This document shows, one piece after another, positions 17,757 through 25,570 of a DNA stretch of 56,710 nucleotides (within the stretch, counting starts at the first letter, position 1; every line of letters begins with the position of its first letter). Below the pieces are notes generated by a model. It saw nothing but the letters and a program-made list of their open reading frames with translations, did not search any database and had not been told where the DNA came from. Location: assembly GCA_007571305.1 (NCBI GenBank), contig RKRR01000086.1:1-56710 (forward strand), in the 5' to 3' direction. This DNA is from Candidatus Poribacteria bacterium. Its GTDB lineage: Bacteria > Poribacteria > WGA-4E > WGA-3G. The translations under genes and the position numbers were made by a program.

Positions 17757-19889
17757 ATGAGACGTATATTTCTTTCTGTGATATTGATTTTAATTCCGTT
17801 AGGTGCGGCGGCACAAATCGTCAACATTCCGGACGATAACTTGCGCCAAGCAATTAATACGACTCTTGGCAAAGCACCAGGGGCTTCTATTAGCAGGTTA
17901 GAGATGGCGACATTGACTCATTTTGAGGCACATGATGCCGACATTACCGATTTAACGGGGCTTGAATTTGCAAAAAACCTACGGGAGATCCGGTGCAATA
18001 ACAATTTGATTTCTGACTTGTCGCCACTTGCAGGATTGATAAAGTTAGATGTCGTAGAATTTAGGAACAATGTGATAGATGATCTCTCACCGCTTAAAGA
18101 CTTAATAAACCTAACGTGGGTAATTGTTAATACTAATATCATAGATGACCTTTCGCCGCTTGAAGGATTAATGAGCCTACACGGGTTAGAAATTTCGGAT
18201 AACCTCATCAGCGATTTGTCCCCGATCGGTGGTCTGACGAGTTTAACCCGTATATGGATGAGTGATAATCCGCCAATGGATCTGTCGCCCCTTTCTGGAG
18301 CGATTAATTTGCAGACTTATCGCTCCTGGGGGACTCCCATATTAGATTTTTCTGCTTTGGCAGAATTACCGAAGCTGAGGGTGCTTGATATGTGCGGGGC
18401 TGAGGTATCGGATATCTCGGATTTAGAGGGACTAACGCATTTGAGAGAACTGTATCTCGTCGGCAATGAGATTACCGACATCTCACCCTTGGCGAGTTTA
18501 ACAGGATTGACACGGTTGAGTCTGCGTCATAACGAGGTCTTGGATGTCTCACCGCTCGCGGATTTGAAGAAGTTGACATGGATTGAACTTGCGGACAATG
18601 AGATATTGGACTTTTCGCCGTTGGATGGCTTCCCTGCCAGCACGGTAATTATTTCCACCGAGAACCCTGGTTTCACGCAGCGTCCATCAAAATTAAGGGG
18701 GAATTGGCTGTGGATGATAGCCCCGACAGGGAACAGATCTGGAGCGAATGCTGCGGCTTCGGGCATAGATTTTCTTGCACAAGCGAGTGGTCGTAAAGTC
18801 ACGGAATCGGATGTGGCGGGAGATGGTGCAACAGCGGGCGATAGCGTCGGCGATAAGGTTTGGAGTGTCGGGGACTATCTATCGGCAAGTGGAAATAACC
18901 TCAATGAAATGGCGAACACGACAGGCTTGGCGTTCGGCGATGTAGATCACCATGTCGCTTATGGTCTGCTGACTTTTGACTCACCCCGGGTGCAGACGAC
19001 AACGATGTATGTGGGTAGCGGCGATGCAGTGAAGGTCTGGCTCAACGGTAACGTGGTACATACGAATGCGGTTAACCGCGACGCACAAGATTGGACTTAT
19101 CAAGATCAATTCCCGGTTACGTTCAAAGAAGGGACAAACAGATTGCTAACTGCTGTCTACGAAGGCAAGGGTTGGTGGAGTGGGTTTTTCGGGTTTGATG
19201 CGGCTGCCGACTTTACAAGCATCCGACCTGACACACCGGTCGTCCCGATAGGTAGACGACGCGCCGCAGATGTAGATGGAGACGGGAAAGTCAGTATCTT
19301 TGATATGCTTCAGGTTGTACGCAGGTTTGATACACATCTCGCCTCAAAGTCCGGCGGACGTGTCAGTGAGGATATAAACGACGATGGGGTCGTCAATATA
19401 AATGACCTCCTCCTTGTCGCACAGCACATAAATGCGCCAGTAGAGAACACCCCGGACGCACCTATCTCGCCCGAATTAGTCCAGCAATGGATAGACATGG
19501 CGTGGACAGCATACGATGGGTCCGTCGAATTCCAAAAAGGCATCACACGCCTTGAAAATCTTTTGATGGAAACCTTGAAGTCAGACAAAACGGAGATGAA
19601 AACAGCAGTGTTCGCAAACTACCCGAACCCGTTTAACCCCGAGACATGGATACCTTACCAACTTGCGCAGGCCGGTGAGGTCTCTATCGATATCTATGCT
19701 GCTGACGGTGTCCTTGTACGGACGTTGCAGTTAGGGCATCAGTCTGCTGGTATCTATAAGAACAGAAGTCGGGCGGCGTATTGGGATGGTAAAAATGCGG
19801 TGGGTGAACCCGTGGCGAGTGGTGTCTATTTCTACACATTCACTGCAGGTGATTTCACAGGGACCCGTAGGATGCTGATGGTGAAATAG
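17757..19889 (+). CDS. Exported LRR protein with dockerin-like domain
   Basis: This 710-residue secreted protein has a signal peptide (about 1-19, ending GAAAQ). Leucine-rich repeats (about 20-300) are followed by a beta domain with VKVWLNGNVVHTN (about 420-480). A type I dockerin-like pair of calcium loops follows at about 500-565 (DVDGDGKVSIFDMLQVV and DINDDGVVNINDLLLVA). The C-terminal sorting-type domain carries NYPNPFNPETWIPYQL and ends RMLMVK. It is a paralogue of the C-terminal half of the preceding protein. The dockerin stands where the other protein has its cohesin, so the two could bind each other outside the cell. AGGAGGAG precedes the ATG, and the 12-base gap implies one operon. 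Confidence 0.87.
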   Translation: MRRIFLSVILILIPLGAAAQIVNIPDDNLRQAINTTLGKAPGASISRLEMATLTHFEAHDADITDLTGLEFAKNLREIRCNNNLISDLSPLAGLIKLDVVEFRNNVIDDLSPLKDLINLTWVIVNTNIIDDLSPLEGLMSLHGLEISDNLISDLSPIGGLTSLTRIWMSDNPPMDLSPLSGAINLQTYRSWGTPILDFSALAELPKLRVLDMCGAEVSDISDLEGLTHLRELYLVGNEITDISPLASLTGLTRLSLRHNEVLDVSPLADLKKLTWIELADNEILDFSPLDGFPASTVIISTENPGFTQRPSKLRGNWLWMIAPTGNRSGANAAASGIDFLAQASGRKVTESDVAGDGATAGDSVGDKVWSVGDYLSASGNNLNEMANTTGLAFGDVDHHVAYGLLTFDSPRVQTTTMYVGSGDAVKVWLNGNVVHTNAVNRDAQDWTYQDQFPVTFKEGTNRLLTAVYEGKGWWSGFFGFDAAADFTSIRPDTPVVPIGRRRAADVDGDGKVSIFDMLQVVRRFDTHLASKSGGRVSEDINDDGVVNINDLLLVAQHINAPVENTPDAPISPELVQQWIDMAWTAYDGSVEFQKGITRLENLLMETLKSDKTEMKTAVFANYPNPFNPETWIPYQLAQAGEVSIDIYAADGVLVRTLQLGHQSAGIYKNRSRAAYWDGKNAVGEPVASGVYFYTFTAGDFTGTRRMLMVK

Positions 19890-19936
19890 AATTTCGAGGA
19901 AATATACGCGCGCCGAAAGGTGAAAATGTTGCTTGT

Positions 19937-20284
19937 TTATAAAGGGTACCTGCCTTCGGCGATTAATCGCTGTCGAGCTTCTTCCAAGCGTTCTTCCCAA
20001 TTAATTAACATGGGTGTCGTTCCGTACGCTTTTATGAGTTTGTCTGCTTCTTCTGACATAAGTCGCTCCCGTTCAAGATAGCGGTCTACTTCTTCTTTAT
20101 TGGCAAGGTAATAAAGGATAGTAGCGTAGATCTTTTCTAAGGATAAGGTAGGGAAGCGGCGTAGGAGTTCATCAGGTCCTTTTCCGCGTAGGTACTCGTC
20201 CAACACATGCTGAATAGCGATGCGGTGTCCCCGGATTTGGATGTCAAACTCACTATTGAAGTTGAAGTAGTCTTTGATGTTCAT
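19937..20284 (-). CDS. DUF433 domain protein, antitoxin-like (third gene of cluster)
   Basis: This 115-residue protein begins with the DUF433 pattern (IQIRGHRIAIQHVLDEYLRG, then DELLRRFPTLSLEKIYATI). That small winged-helix domain is often encoded beside PIN-like toxins. It has a charged C-terminal tail (about residues 75-115). It starts 3 bases after the stop of the DUF5615 gene, so the cluster reads DUF433, DUF5615, DUF433. It is a paralogue of the protein at 20635-21003; the domains align well and the tails differ. An antitoxin role is inferred from family and neighbours. It converges with the dockerin gene, with about 47 bases between them. Confidence 0.82.
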   Translation of the reverse strand: MNIKDYFNFNSEFDIQIRGHRIAIQHVLDEYLRGKGPDELLRRFPTLSLEKIYATILYYLANKEEVDRYLERERLMSEEADKLIKAYGTTPMLINWEERLEEARQRLIAEGRYPL

Positions 20285-20287
20285 TTT

Positions 20288-20638
20288 TTATTTTCTCGGA
20301 AGATACCGTATAATATCCTGGTAGTACTCAGGGACAAACGAATTCCAAATTCTCTGCAATTCCTTAACGTAGGTGCCAATGGAGGTGCGTTGTGGAAAAC
20401 AGAGAATGCCTGGCACATGTCGGCCAGTCTGCAGATGCTCAGTGAGATGCCGAGCCATAGTCTTCCGGTTGGCTGTAACGAGTAGATAGTTGTTGAGCTC
20501 AATCCATAAGAGAATATCGGGATCGGGGGTTGCAAGCGGTGGTACCCCCTCATCTCCGATTAATCGAACATCGATTTGGATGAGTTGTTCCTGTATTGCC
20601 CGGTTGAGATGCTCATCTAAGAGAAACCGCGGGTTCAT
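20288..20638 (-). CDS. DUF5615 PIN-like protein, toxin-like
   Basis: This 116-residue protein has the DUF5615/Mut7-C-like PIN fold seen in toxin partners of DUF433 proteins. It begins RFLLDEHLNRAIQEQL, where Asp8 and Glu9 are probable active-site acids. It continues with PDPDILLWIELNNYLLVTAN and ARHLTEHLQTGRHVPGIL. PIN proteins are typically Mg-dependent RNases. Its ATG overlaps the stop of the upstream DUF433 gene in an ATGA, a layout that favours coupled translation of antitoxin and toxin. A second DUF433 gene follows after 3 bases. The toxin role is inferred from the family; no experiment can be read from the sequence. Confidence 0.82.
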   Translation of the reverse strand: MNPRFLLDEHLNRAIQEQLIQIDVRLIGDEGVPPLATPDPDILLWIELNNYLLVTANRKTMARHLTEHLQTGRHVPGILCFPQRTSIGTYVKELQRIWNSFVPEYYQDIIRYLPRK

Positions 20639-21003
20639 GCCGGTTCATCCCAGAGTGGATTGAATTTTCCTTCTGCAATCTGTCTTTTGCGTGTTTTTCG
20701 CAAGTTTTCTCGTTTTTCGACGAACCTCTCCATTGTGTCCTGAATCTGCAACCACTCTTGGCGTGATTTTTCTTCGTGCTGCTGCACTCGTTGTAGATAA
20801 CCCTCTACTTCTGATTTGTTTGCTTCATAGTAGAGGAGCGCGGCGTAGATTTTCTCTAAGGGTAAGTTCGGAAAGTATTGTAAAATTTCTTCGGGCTCTT
20901 TGCCTTGTAAATGGTGTTTTAAGACCTCGTCAATATAGACGCGATGTCCCTTAATACGGATGCTTGTATTATCAATAAAATCAAAATAGTCTTGCAGGTT
21001 CAT
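20635..21003 (-). CDS. DUF433 domain protein, antitoxin-like (first gene of cluster)
   Basis: This 122-residue protein carries a DUF433 domain (IRIKGHRVYIDEVLKHHLQG and EEILQYFPNLPLEKIYAALL) and a basic, helical tail of about 50 residues. I chose the ATG at 21003 because AAGGAG precedes it and the upstream extension to 21060 looks non-coding. It ends in an ATGA overlap with the DUF5615 toxin-like gene, the usual order for a type II toxin-antitoxin pair. A full repeat element lies about 100 bp upstream of its start. It is probably the main antitoxin of the cluster. Confidence 0.85.
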   Translation of the reverse strand: MNLQDYFDFIDNTSIRIKGHRVYIDEVLKHHLQGKEPEEILQYFPNLPLEKIYAALLYYEANKSEVEGYLQRVQQHEEKSRQEWLQIQDTMERFVEKRENLRKTRKRQIAEGKFNPLWDEPA

Positions 21004-21106
21004 CGTGTGGCTCCTTGTTCGCGATGTTACAATTTTAACTGAGGACGTAAGGAAAATCAACGTAAAAATTTAGATGAATTACCTACCCTCTGCCTTTTTA
21101 TTATAG

Positions 21107-21268
21107 TAACCCAAGTTGCTACGGACACGTTTTTAGGAAACCCATAGATGCCGTTTTTCAGCGAAAATCCTTTAGGACTTGAATGTTTTTGTAGCATAGG
21201 TTGTTGGTTTCCTGTGGACATTTATGCACAACCTAACAGGTTATGCTACAAGGTGACAACTTGGGTTA
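21107..21268. mobile_element. Dispersed repeat, full copy F with perfect terminal inverted repeats
   Basis: TAACCCAAGTTG at 21107-21118 is matched by CAACTTGGGTTA at 21257-21268, a perfect 12-bp terminal inverted repeat around 162 bp. The interior contains AACCTAACAGGTTATGCTAC, the family core, and no ORF. Both ends carry TA, as would be left by an element inserting at TA (IS630/mariner style); that assignment is inference. This is the best-preserved copy for defining the element's boundaries. Confidence 0.75.
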
Positions 21269-21308
21269 AATCGTAACCTTGAATAATCGCTCAAGATTAA
21301 GGACCTGT

Positions 21309-22022
21309 TTATTGCGGGGACCACGCCATGACAGTTCCAAAACTGGCAAATATGCTGTTCTCTCCGCTTGTGAGGATGCGCGAACCTTGGACGACAACAC
21401 GGGCATCCCGGCTCGTGATTTTATAACTAACGGGGGCATCTTTGACAATTAACGACTCCCCGCTTTCGTCCTTGAGTTTATCCAGTCGGTAATGCACGGA
21501 ACGATGTGCCGGTACCTTAAATTCGCAGGAGACATTTTTCAATGCAGGATCCTCGTAAAGCACCTCTAAAAGGCAATGGGTATCTCTATCGGCGGTGTTG
21601 GAGATACATATAGATTCATGTGAAAAATACCCCCCGCCGTATTGTTCCCATTCTTGCTCAGCTGGTGTGAGTGCGGCCATGTAGCCGTCTGGAATCACCC
21701 AGATATAAGCCCCATCACCATCTGAAGTGTAGGATTTGAGTACTTCCACGATTGAATCTGGATTGTCCTCCACTTTATCCAATGAAACCACAAGAAATCG
21801 GGAGTGTGCTTTTATGCCGTCTACCAATGTGGGGTGTTTTAGTTCGCCTCTTACATTTAGGTATAAGGTGTTATCTCCCAACATCATGAGGTAACTTATT
21901 CCTTGGGATGCGCACCAATCACCGAACGTGTCATTGAGAAGTGTTGTTAAGGTTTCAGGGTTTGAGATGCCTGCGTGTTTGTAATCTTGAATCGTTGTTA
22001 ATAATTTTTCGAATGTCATCAT
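21309..22022 (-). CDS. Sensory rhodopsin transducer-like (ASRT/DUF1362-type) protein
   Basis: This 237-residue protein has two parts. The first 105 residues (start MMTFEKLLTTIQDYK) match nothing I recognise. Residues about 110-237 resemble the Anabaena sensory rhodopsin transducer family, a beta-sandwich. They include IWVIPDGYMAA, FSHESICISNTADRDTHCLL, KVPAHRSVHYRLDKL and VVVQGSRI, in the family's order. No rhodopsin gene is in the window, so the domain probably senses or binds a carbohydrate or another ligand here. AAGGAAGG precedes the start, and ATG codons at 22022 and 22019 are both possible. It follows the small gene at 22033-22377 by 10 bases and is likely in one operon with it. Confidence 0.75.
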   Translation of the reverse strand: MMTFEKLLTTIQDYKHAGISNPETLTTLLNDTFGDWCASQGISYLMMLGDNTLYLNVRGELKHPTLVDGIKAHSRFLVVSLDKVEDNPDSIVEVLKSYTSDGDGAYIWVIPDGYMAALTPAEQEWEQYGGGYFSHESICISNTADRDTHCLLEVLYEDPALKNVSCEFKVPAHRSVHYRLDKLKDESGESLIVKDAPVSYKITSRDARVVVQGSRILTSGENSIFASFGTVMAWSPQ

Positions 22023-22032
22023 TTCCTTCCTT

Positions 22033-22377
22033 TTAGACCATCCATCGTTCTCCAATACCGAGGAGTACCATCAATGCCTGCAAAAGCACACTCTCGGCAT
22101 CGGTTCCAATAAACTGTCGGTGTGTATCAATATAGGTGCCGTAATCGGCTGTCCATTCGCGAAAGTAGGTCTGGTATTCCCAACCGTCCGCGGTGGGGCG
22201 TAATGCCGACCTGTCGGGGTAGGGGAGTTCCTGCGTTAAGAGCTGCTGTAGTTGTTCAAGTGTCGGTATCCATATATCTTGGATATTTTCTGTCTCTGGA
22301 CAGAGGGCTTGGATTTTAGGATGCTGACACCGCTCTAAGTATTCCTGCGAATGCGTCCGTTTTTTGGATGGGTTCAT
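22033..22377 (-). CDS. Hypothetical protein, 114 residues
   Basis: I do not recognise this protein. It is 114 residues long, without a signal peptide or membrane helix. It is rich in aromatic residues in the middle (DGWEYQTYFREWTADYGTY) and ends in a hydrophobic helix (ESVLLQALMVLLGIGERWMV). It sits 10 bases upstream of the transducer-like gene, and its stop codon overlaps that gene's ribosome binding site, so the two are probably translated together. No clear ribosome binding site precedes its own ATG. The gap upstream, to the M24 gene, is about 275 bases and holds the M24 promoter. Confidence 0.6.
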   Translation of the reverse strand: MNPSKKRTHSQEYLERCQHPKIQALCPETENIQDIWIPTLEQLQQLLTQELPYPDRSALRPTADGWEYQTYFREWTADYGTYIDTHRQFIGTDAESVLLQALMVLLGIGERWMV

Positions 22378-22538
22378 CGGTTGTAATTGTGCAATATAGT
22401 AGTAAAGACTGCAAGGATGTCAGTGTCCGTGTTGATTTTAAGGGATATTATAAGGTGTTGGTTCTTAATTGTCAATGTTTATAGAGAAAGTGGTTACCCT
22501 CTTAAAACTTAATAGTCCTAAAGCCAGTGGGATGCATT

Positions 22539-22567
22539 TTGACAACGACGAATTTTTATGTTAATAT
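22539..22567 (+). promoter_or_regulatory. Sigma70-like promoter for the M24 peptidase gene
   Basis: A perfect TTGACA at 22539-22544 is followed after 17 bases by TAATAT at 22562-22567. The predicted leader to the start at 22652 is about 78 bases. A second TATAAT at 22587-22592 has no matching -35 box. Confidence 0.65.
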
Positions 22568-22651
22568 GGACGTGCTTAGGTGTATCTATAATAAAAATTA
22601 TCGTGTCAAGCATCGTGGAAGTGCTTACCAATGAAAACAGGGTTAAAGAAC

Positions 22652-23833
22652 ATGAAAATATCTGAAATTCAACATACATTAAGAACGTTGGGGTTGGATG
22701 GGTGGCTCCTCTACGATTTTCGTGGGATAAACCCGATTGCACAGAACGTGGCTCATTTGTCAAAAAAAAATATAACACGCCGATGGTTCTGTCTTATTCC
22801 CGCGCAGCGTGAGCCGCGGTGGCTGGTTCATAAGATTGAGACATCTAACTTCGTTGGTGTACCGGGCCAGACGACACTTTACGCAAGTTGGCAGGAACTC
22901 AACGAGAAGATGTACAACTTGCTTGCTGGAATAAAAACAGTTGCAATGGAGTATTCGCCAAACGCCGAGATTCCTTACATTTCACGAGTAGATGCCGGCA
23001 CGTTAGAGTGGATTCGCTCAATGGGAGTTGAGGTGCAGACATCTGCGGAACTTGCACAGCGATTGGAAGCCCGTCTGAGTGAGACACAGGCAACTGGACA
23101 TCAAGCCTCCGCCCACTTCGTATTGCAAGCGAAAGACTACGCCTTCGCGTGGATCGGTTCACAACTGCGTGATGGGAAAACAATCACGGAATACGACGTT
23201 CAGCAAGTGATTCTCGGACAATTTGATGAGATGGATTTAGTTACGGACCACCCACCTATCGTCGCTGCGAACGCGAAAAGCAGTGATCCGCATTATGCAC
23301 CGACTTCAACAGATACCCAAACAATTAAAATAGGCGACTTTATTTTAATCGATTTATGGGCAAAACAGAAAGAGCCAGACGCGGTTTTTGCTGATACAAC
23401 ATGGGTGGCTTATGCGGATAAAAGGGTTCCGTTGAGATATGTTGAAATTTTCGATATTGTTAAGGAGGCCCGGGATAAAGGGGTGCGGTTTATCCGTGAG
23501 AAATGGGATATCGGCGAACCTATTTATGGTTATGAAGTGGATGACTGTGTCCGGGCGTATATCACCGAAAAAGGATACGGAGAATTCTTTATTCACCGCA
23601 CTGGGCACAACATCGGGACTGTTATCCACGGGAACGGTGTGAATTTAGATAACTTGGAGACACGTGATGCACGTGTCTTGATTTCTGGGATATGTTTCTC
23701 AATTGAGCCGGGTATCTATCTCACCGACTTCGGCGTTCGGACAGAAATTGACGTTTTCTTAGCCGGTCCAGGGAGAGACGGCGTAAAAGTGACAACCGCG
23801 CCCGTTCAAAATCGGGTATTGCCGTTGCTGTAA
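22652..23833 (+). CDS. M24 family metallopeptidase (Xaa-Pro aminopeptidase-like)
   Basis: This 393-residue pita-bread-fold enzyme has all five metal ligands: Asp234 (ILIDLWAK), Asp248 (FADTTW), His319 (HRTGHNIG), Glu352 (SIEPGIYL) and Glu365 (RTEIDVFL). The N-terminal creatinase-like domain starts LRTLGLDGWLLYDFRGINP. It should remove N-terminal residues before proline or cleave a related amide bond in the cytoplasm. I prefer the ATG at 22652 (weak AGGG upstream, family-like start MKISEIQ); an in-frame ATG at 22631 is the alternative. Its last 113 bases overlap the 3' end of a gene on the other strand. Confidence 0.92.
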   Translation: MKISEIQHTLRTLGLDGWLLYDFRGINPIAQNVAHLSKKNITRRWFCLIPAQREPRWLVHKIETSNFVGVPGQTTLYASWQELNEKMYNLLAGIKTVAMEYSPNAEIPYISRVDAGTLEWIRSMGVEVQTSAELAQRLEARLSETQATGHQASAHFVLQAKDYAFAWIGSQLRDGKTITEYDVQQVILGQFDEMDLVTDHPPIVAANAKSSDPHYAPTSTDTQTIKIGDFILIDLWAKQKEPDAVFADTTWVAYADKRVPLRYVEIFDIVKEARDKGVRFIREKWDIGEPIYGYEVDDCVRAYITEKGYGEFFIHRTGHNIGTVIHGNGVNLDNLETRDARVLISGICFSIEPGIYLTDFGVRTEIDVFLAGPGRDGVKVTTAPVQNRVLPLL

Positions 23834-24572
23834 CCTGATAATTCCGTTTTCTCAAATCTGTGAGAATGTGTGAGAAGTAGATGCGTGCGTTAAGAATCCA
23901 CTGTTCTGCGTACTCGGCGGCGAGTAACGGAAGTGCGATTGTTAAGCGAGGCGAGTCGAGGAGCCACTGTTCTGCGTACTCGGCGTAGTCCATATCAACG
24001 AGACCGGTGCTGCCGAGCGAATAAATCACATAGCGTTTATCGTCTCGCATTTCGAGTTTTGGATCAAGCGGCGTGTCGAGGTTGAGGCGTTTTGTGCCGT
24101 CAATCTCGAACACCCAAAAAAAATAATCTTCATTGTATCCGAGGTAGCCAATCTCTACATCAAGCCGATGCCTGACTTCTGTCAGAATCGGGATAGCCTC
24201 CATGTCGCGTTTGACTAAAACCGGATAGATCGCTGCGAAAAAGATTTGCTCAAACCCAAGCGGTTGATGCACATGTTTTAGGATGTCCAGAAGGATCTGT
24301 GCCTCTTCGGTGCGTTGCAGTTCTAAACAACTTTTTGCGAAGACTTCATCACGGATTGTCCGCATTTCAGGAGGGGCGTTTGGATCAAGAGGTTGGAGTT
24401 CGCGTATCAATTTGAAAATACGGCGGCGTTTGGGTATAACTCGCCAAAGCACCCAATTTCCGAAAACTTGCCATGTTCTGCCTTCCCGCAACTGATTAAG
24501 AAGGGCTTGCGCATCCCAAAGGAACCGTTGGAATATGTTTTGAAATGCGAGATCCCGTTGTTTGTTCTTCAT
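23721..24572 (-). CDS. Hypothetical protein, 283 residues
   Basis: I do not recognise this protein. It is 283 residues, basic at both ends (KRRRIFKL near 50; LDRLRKRQFLSERRSR at the end), without signal peptide or membrane helices, and probably helical. A 22-base direct repeat (starting near 23901 and 23966, in DNA that reads ACTGTTCTGCGTACTCGGCG) gives a repeated EYAEQW(L/I)L in the protein. AGGA stands 4 bases before the ATG at 24572. The last 38 codons overlap the M24 gene on the other strand. Either the overlap is real, or the gene has lost its original stop and run on; codons after about 23833 would decide this. Confidence 0.6.
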   Translation of the reverse strand: MKNKQRDLAFQNIFQRFLWDAQALLNQLREGRTWQVFGNWVLWRVIPKRRRIFKLIRELQPLDPNAPPEMRTIRDEVFAKSCLELQRTEEAQILLDILKHVHQPLGFEQIFFAAIYPVLVKRDMEAIPILTEVRHRLDVEIGYLGYNEDYFFWVFEIDGTKRLNLDTPLDPKLEMRDDKRYVIYSLGSTGLVDMDYAEYAEQWLLDSPRLTIALPLLAAEYAEQWILNARIYFSHILTDLRKRNYQVTATAIPDFERARLSLLRRLSLDRLRKRQFLSERRSR

Positions 24573-24598
24573 GATTCCTAAGGCCGCTTGGCGTGAAT

Positions 24599-24627
24599 TT
24601 GACTTTCCATTGAAAATATTGTATAAT
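24599..24627 (+). promoter_or_regulatory. Strong sigma70-like promoter for tRNA-Leu
   Basis: TTGACT at 24599-24604 and a perfect TATAAT at 24622-24627 are separated by 17 bases. The tRNA starts 22 bases downstream of the -10 box. Confidence 0.8.
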
Positions 24628-24649
24628 ATATCTTGCTAACAGTAGAGTC

Positions 24650-24734
24650 GCCGGAGTGGTGAAATTGGTAGACGCACGGGACTCAAAATCCCGCGGGCCC
24701 TAGGTCCATGTCGGTTCGAGTCCGACCTCCGGCA
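24650..24734 (+). tRNA. tRNA-Leu (anticodon CAA)
   Basis: The acceptor arm GCCGGAG (24650-24656) pairs with CTCCGGC (24727-24733), with A as discriminator. The anticodon stem CGGGA/TCCCG encloses the loop CTCAAAA, giving anticodon CAA for the UUG codon. The TTCGAGTC T-loop region and a long variable arm, both typical of leucine tRNA, are present. The 3' CCA is not encoded. A strong promoter lies upstream and a hairpin terminator directly downstream. Confidence 0.96.
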
Positions 24735-24738
24735 TGAG

Positions 24739-24769
24739 GCGATGGTTTCTCATAAAACCATCGCTTTTT
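24739..24769. terminator. Rho-independent terminator after tRNA-Leu
   Basis: GCGATGGTTT (24739-24748) pairs with AAACCATCGC (24755-24764) around a 6-base loop, and TTTTT follows on the plus strand. The minus-strand isomerase gene ends 10 bases further on, so the hairpin may serve both strands, though the minus side lacks a long T run. Confidence 0.8.
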
Positions 24770-24778
24770 CTGTTTCGG

Positions 24779-25570
24779 CTACATCGCAACAATCTCACGC
24801 ATCCGCTTCGCGATGTCAATTTGTGTATCTCGATCCCCGCCGACTTCGTGAATGACATAGCCATCGTAACCAATAGAACGGAACGCCTCCATAACTGCTC
24901 GCCAATCCGTATCGCCATCTAAGAGGTTGACAAACTGGTGTGCCCCGCGGGAGAAGTCCTTGAAGTGTACCCGTTTGATGCGATGTGCCAGTTCACGGAT
25001 CCAATGCTCCGGATAGCCGTAAGCCATCATATTCGCAGTATCAAGATAAGTGCCTACCCAATCGCTGTCTATTTCGTCTATAATATCACGCATCTCTTTC
25101 GGGCTGAGTAGGAATTTGTTCCAGACATTCTCAAGACCGATTGCGACTTGGTGCGTTTCCGCAGAAGGGGCGAGATCTTTTAGCACACCAACGAGATTAT
25201 CCCAAACCTGTTGGTAAGTTCCCTCAACAGTGAGTTGTCCCGGATGCAGTAAAATACCACCGACACCGAGTGCCCCGGCGACCTCCAAACCGCGAGCGAG
25301 AGAGACTGCCCCTTTTTCACGTTGCGTTGCATCCAAGCTGAGTAGATTCCCACGGTCAGCATAGCCTGCTGTGATACTGCTAATTTCAATACCTGCGTCT
25401 CTACACTGAGCAGCAATGCCACACAACTCGCTATCGCTCATATTGATGTCAGTGTCCTGCCCCTCACCGAAAGTAAGTTCAACGGCATCGTAACCGGCAT
25501 CTCGACAAAGGGTCAGCGTATCGTTCAGGGACATGCCTCCAAGGATAATTTGGGTAACGCCTATCTTCAT
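24779..25570 (-). CDS. Sugar phosphate isomerase/epimerase (xylose-isomerase-like TIM barrel)
   Basis: This 263-residue AP-endonuclease-2-type TIM barrel isomerises or epimerises a sugar or sugar phosphate with a divalent metal. Metal-binding acids and histidines appear in order in IGLENVW (Glu), GTYLDTANMM (Asp), RVHFKDF (His) and VIHEVGGDRD (Glu). The start at 25570 is supported by GGAGAG about 5 bases upstream. It overlaps the stop of the small zinc-ribbon gene in an ATGA, so the two are translationally coupled and downstream of hflX. The substrate is unknown; a second, different TIM barrel of this superfamily is at 46578-47492. Confidence 0.88.
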   Translation of the reverse strand: MKIGVTQIILGGMSLNDTLTLCRDAGYDAVELTFGEGQDTDINMSDSELCGIAAQCRDAGIEISSITAGYADRGNLLSLDATQREKGAVSLARGLEVAGALGVGGILLHPGQLTVEGTYQQVWDNLVGVLKDLAPSAETHQVAIGLENVWNKFLLSPKEMRDIIDEIDSDWVGTYLDTANMMAYGYPEHWIRELAHRIKRVHFKDFSRGAHQFVNLLDGDTDWRAVMEAFRSIGYDGYVIHEVGGDRDTQIDIAKRMREIVAM

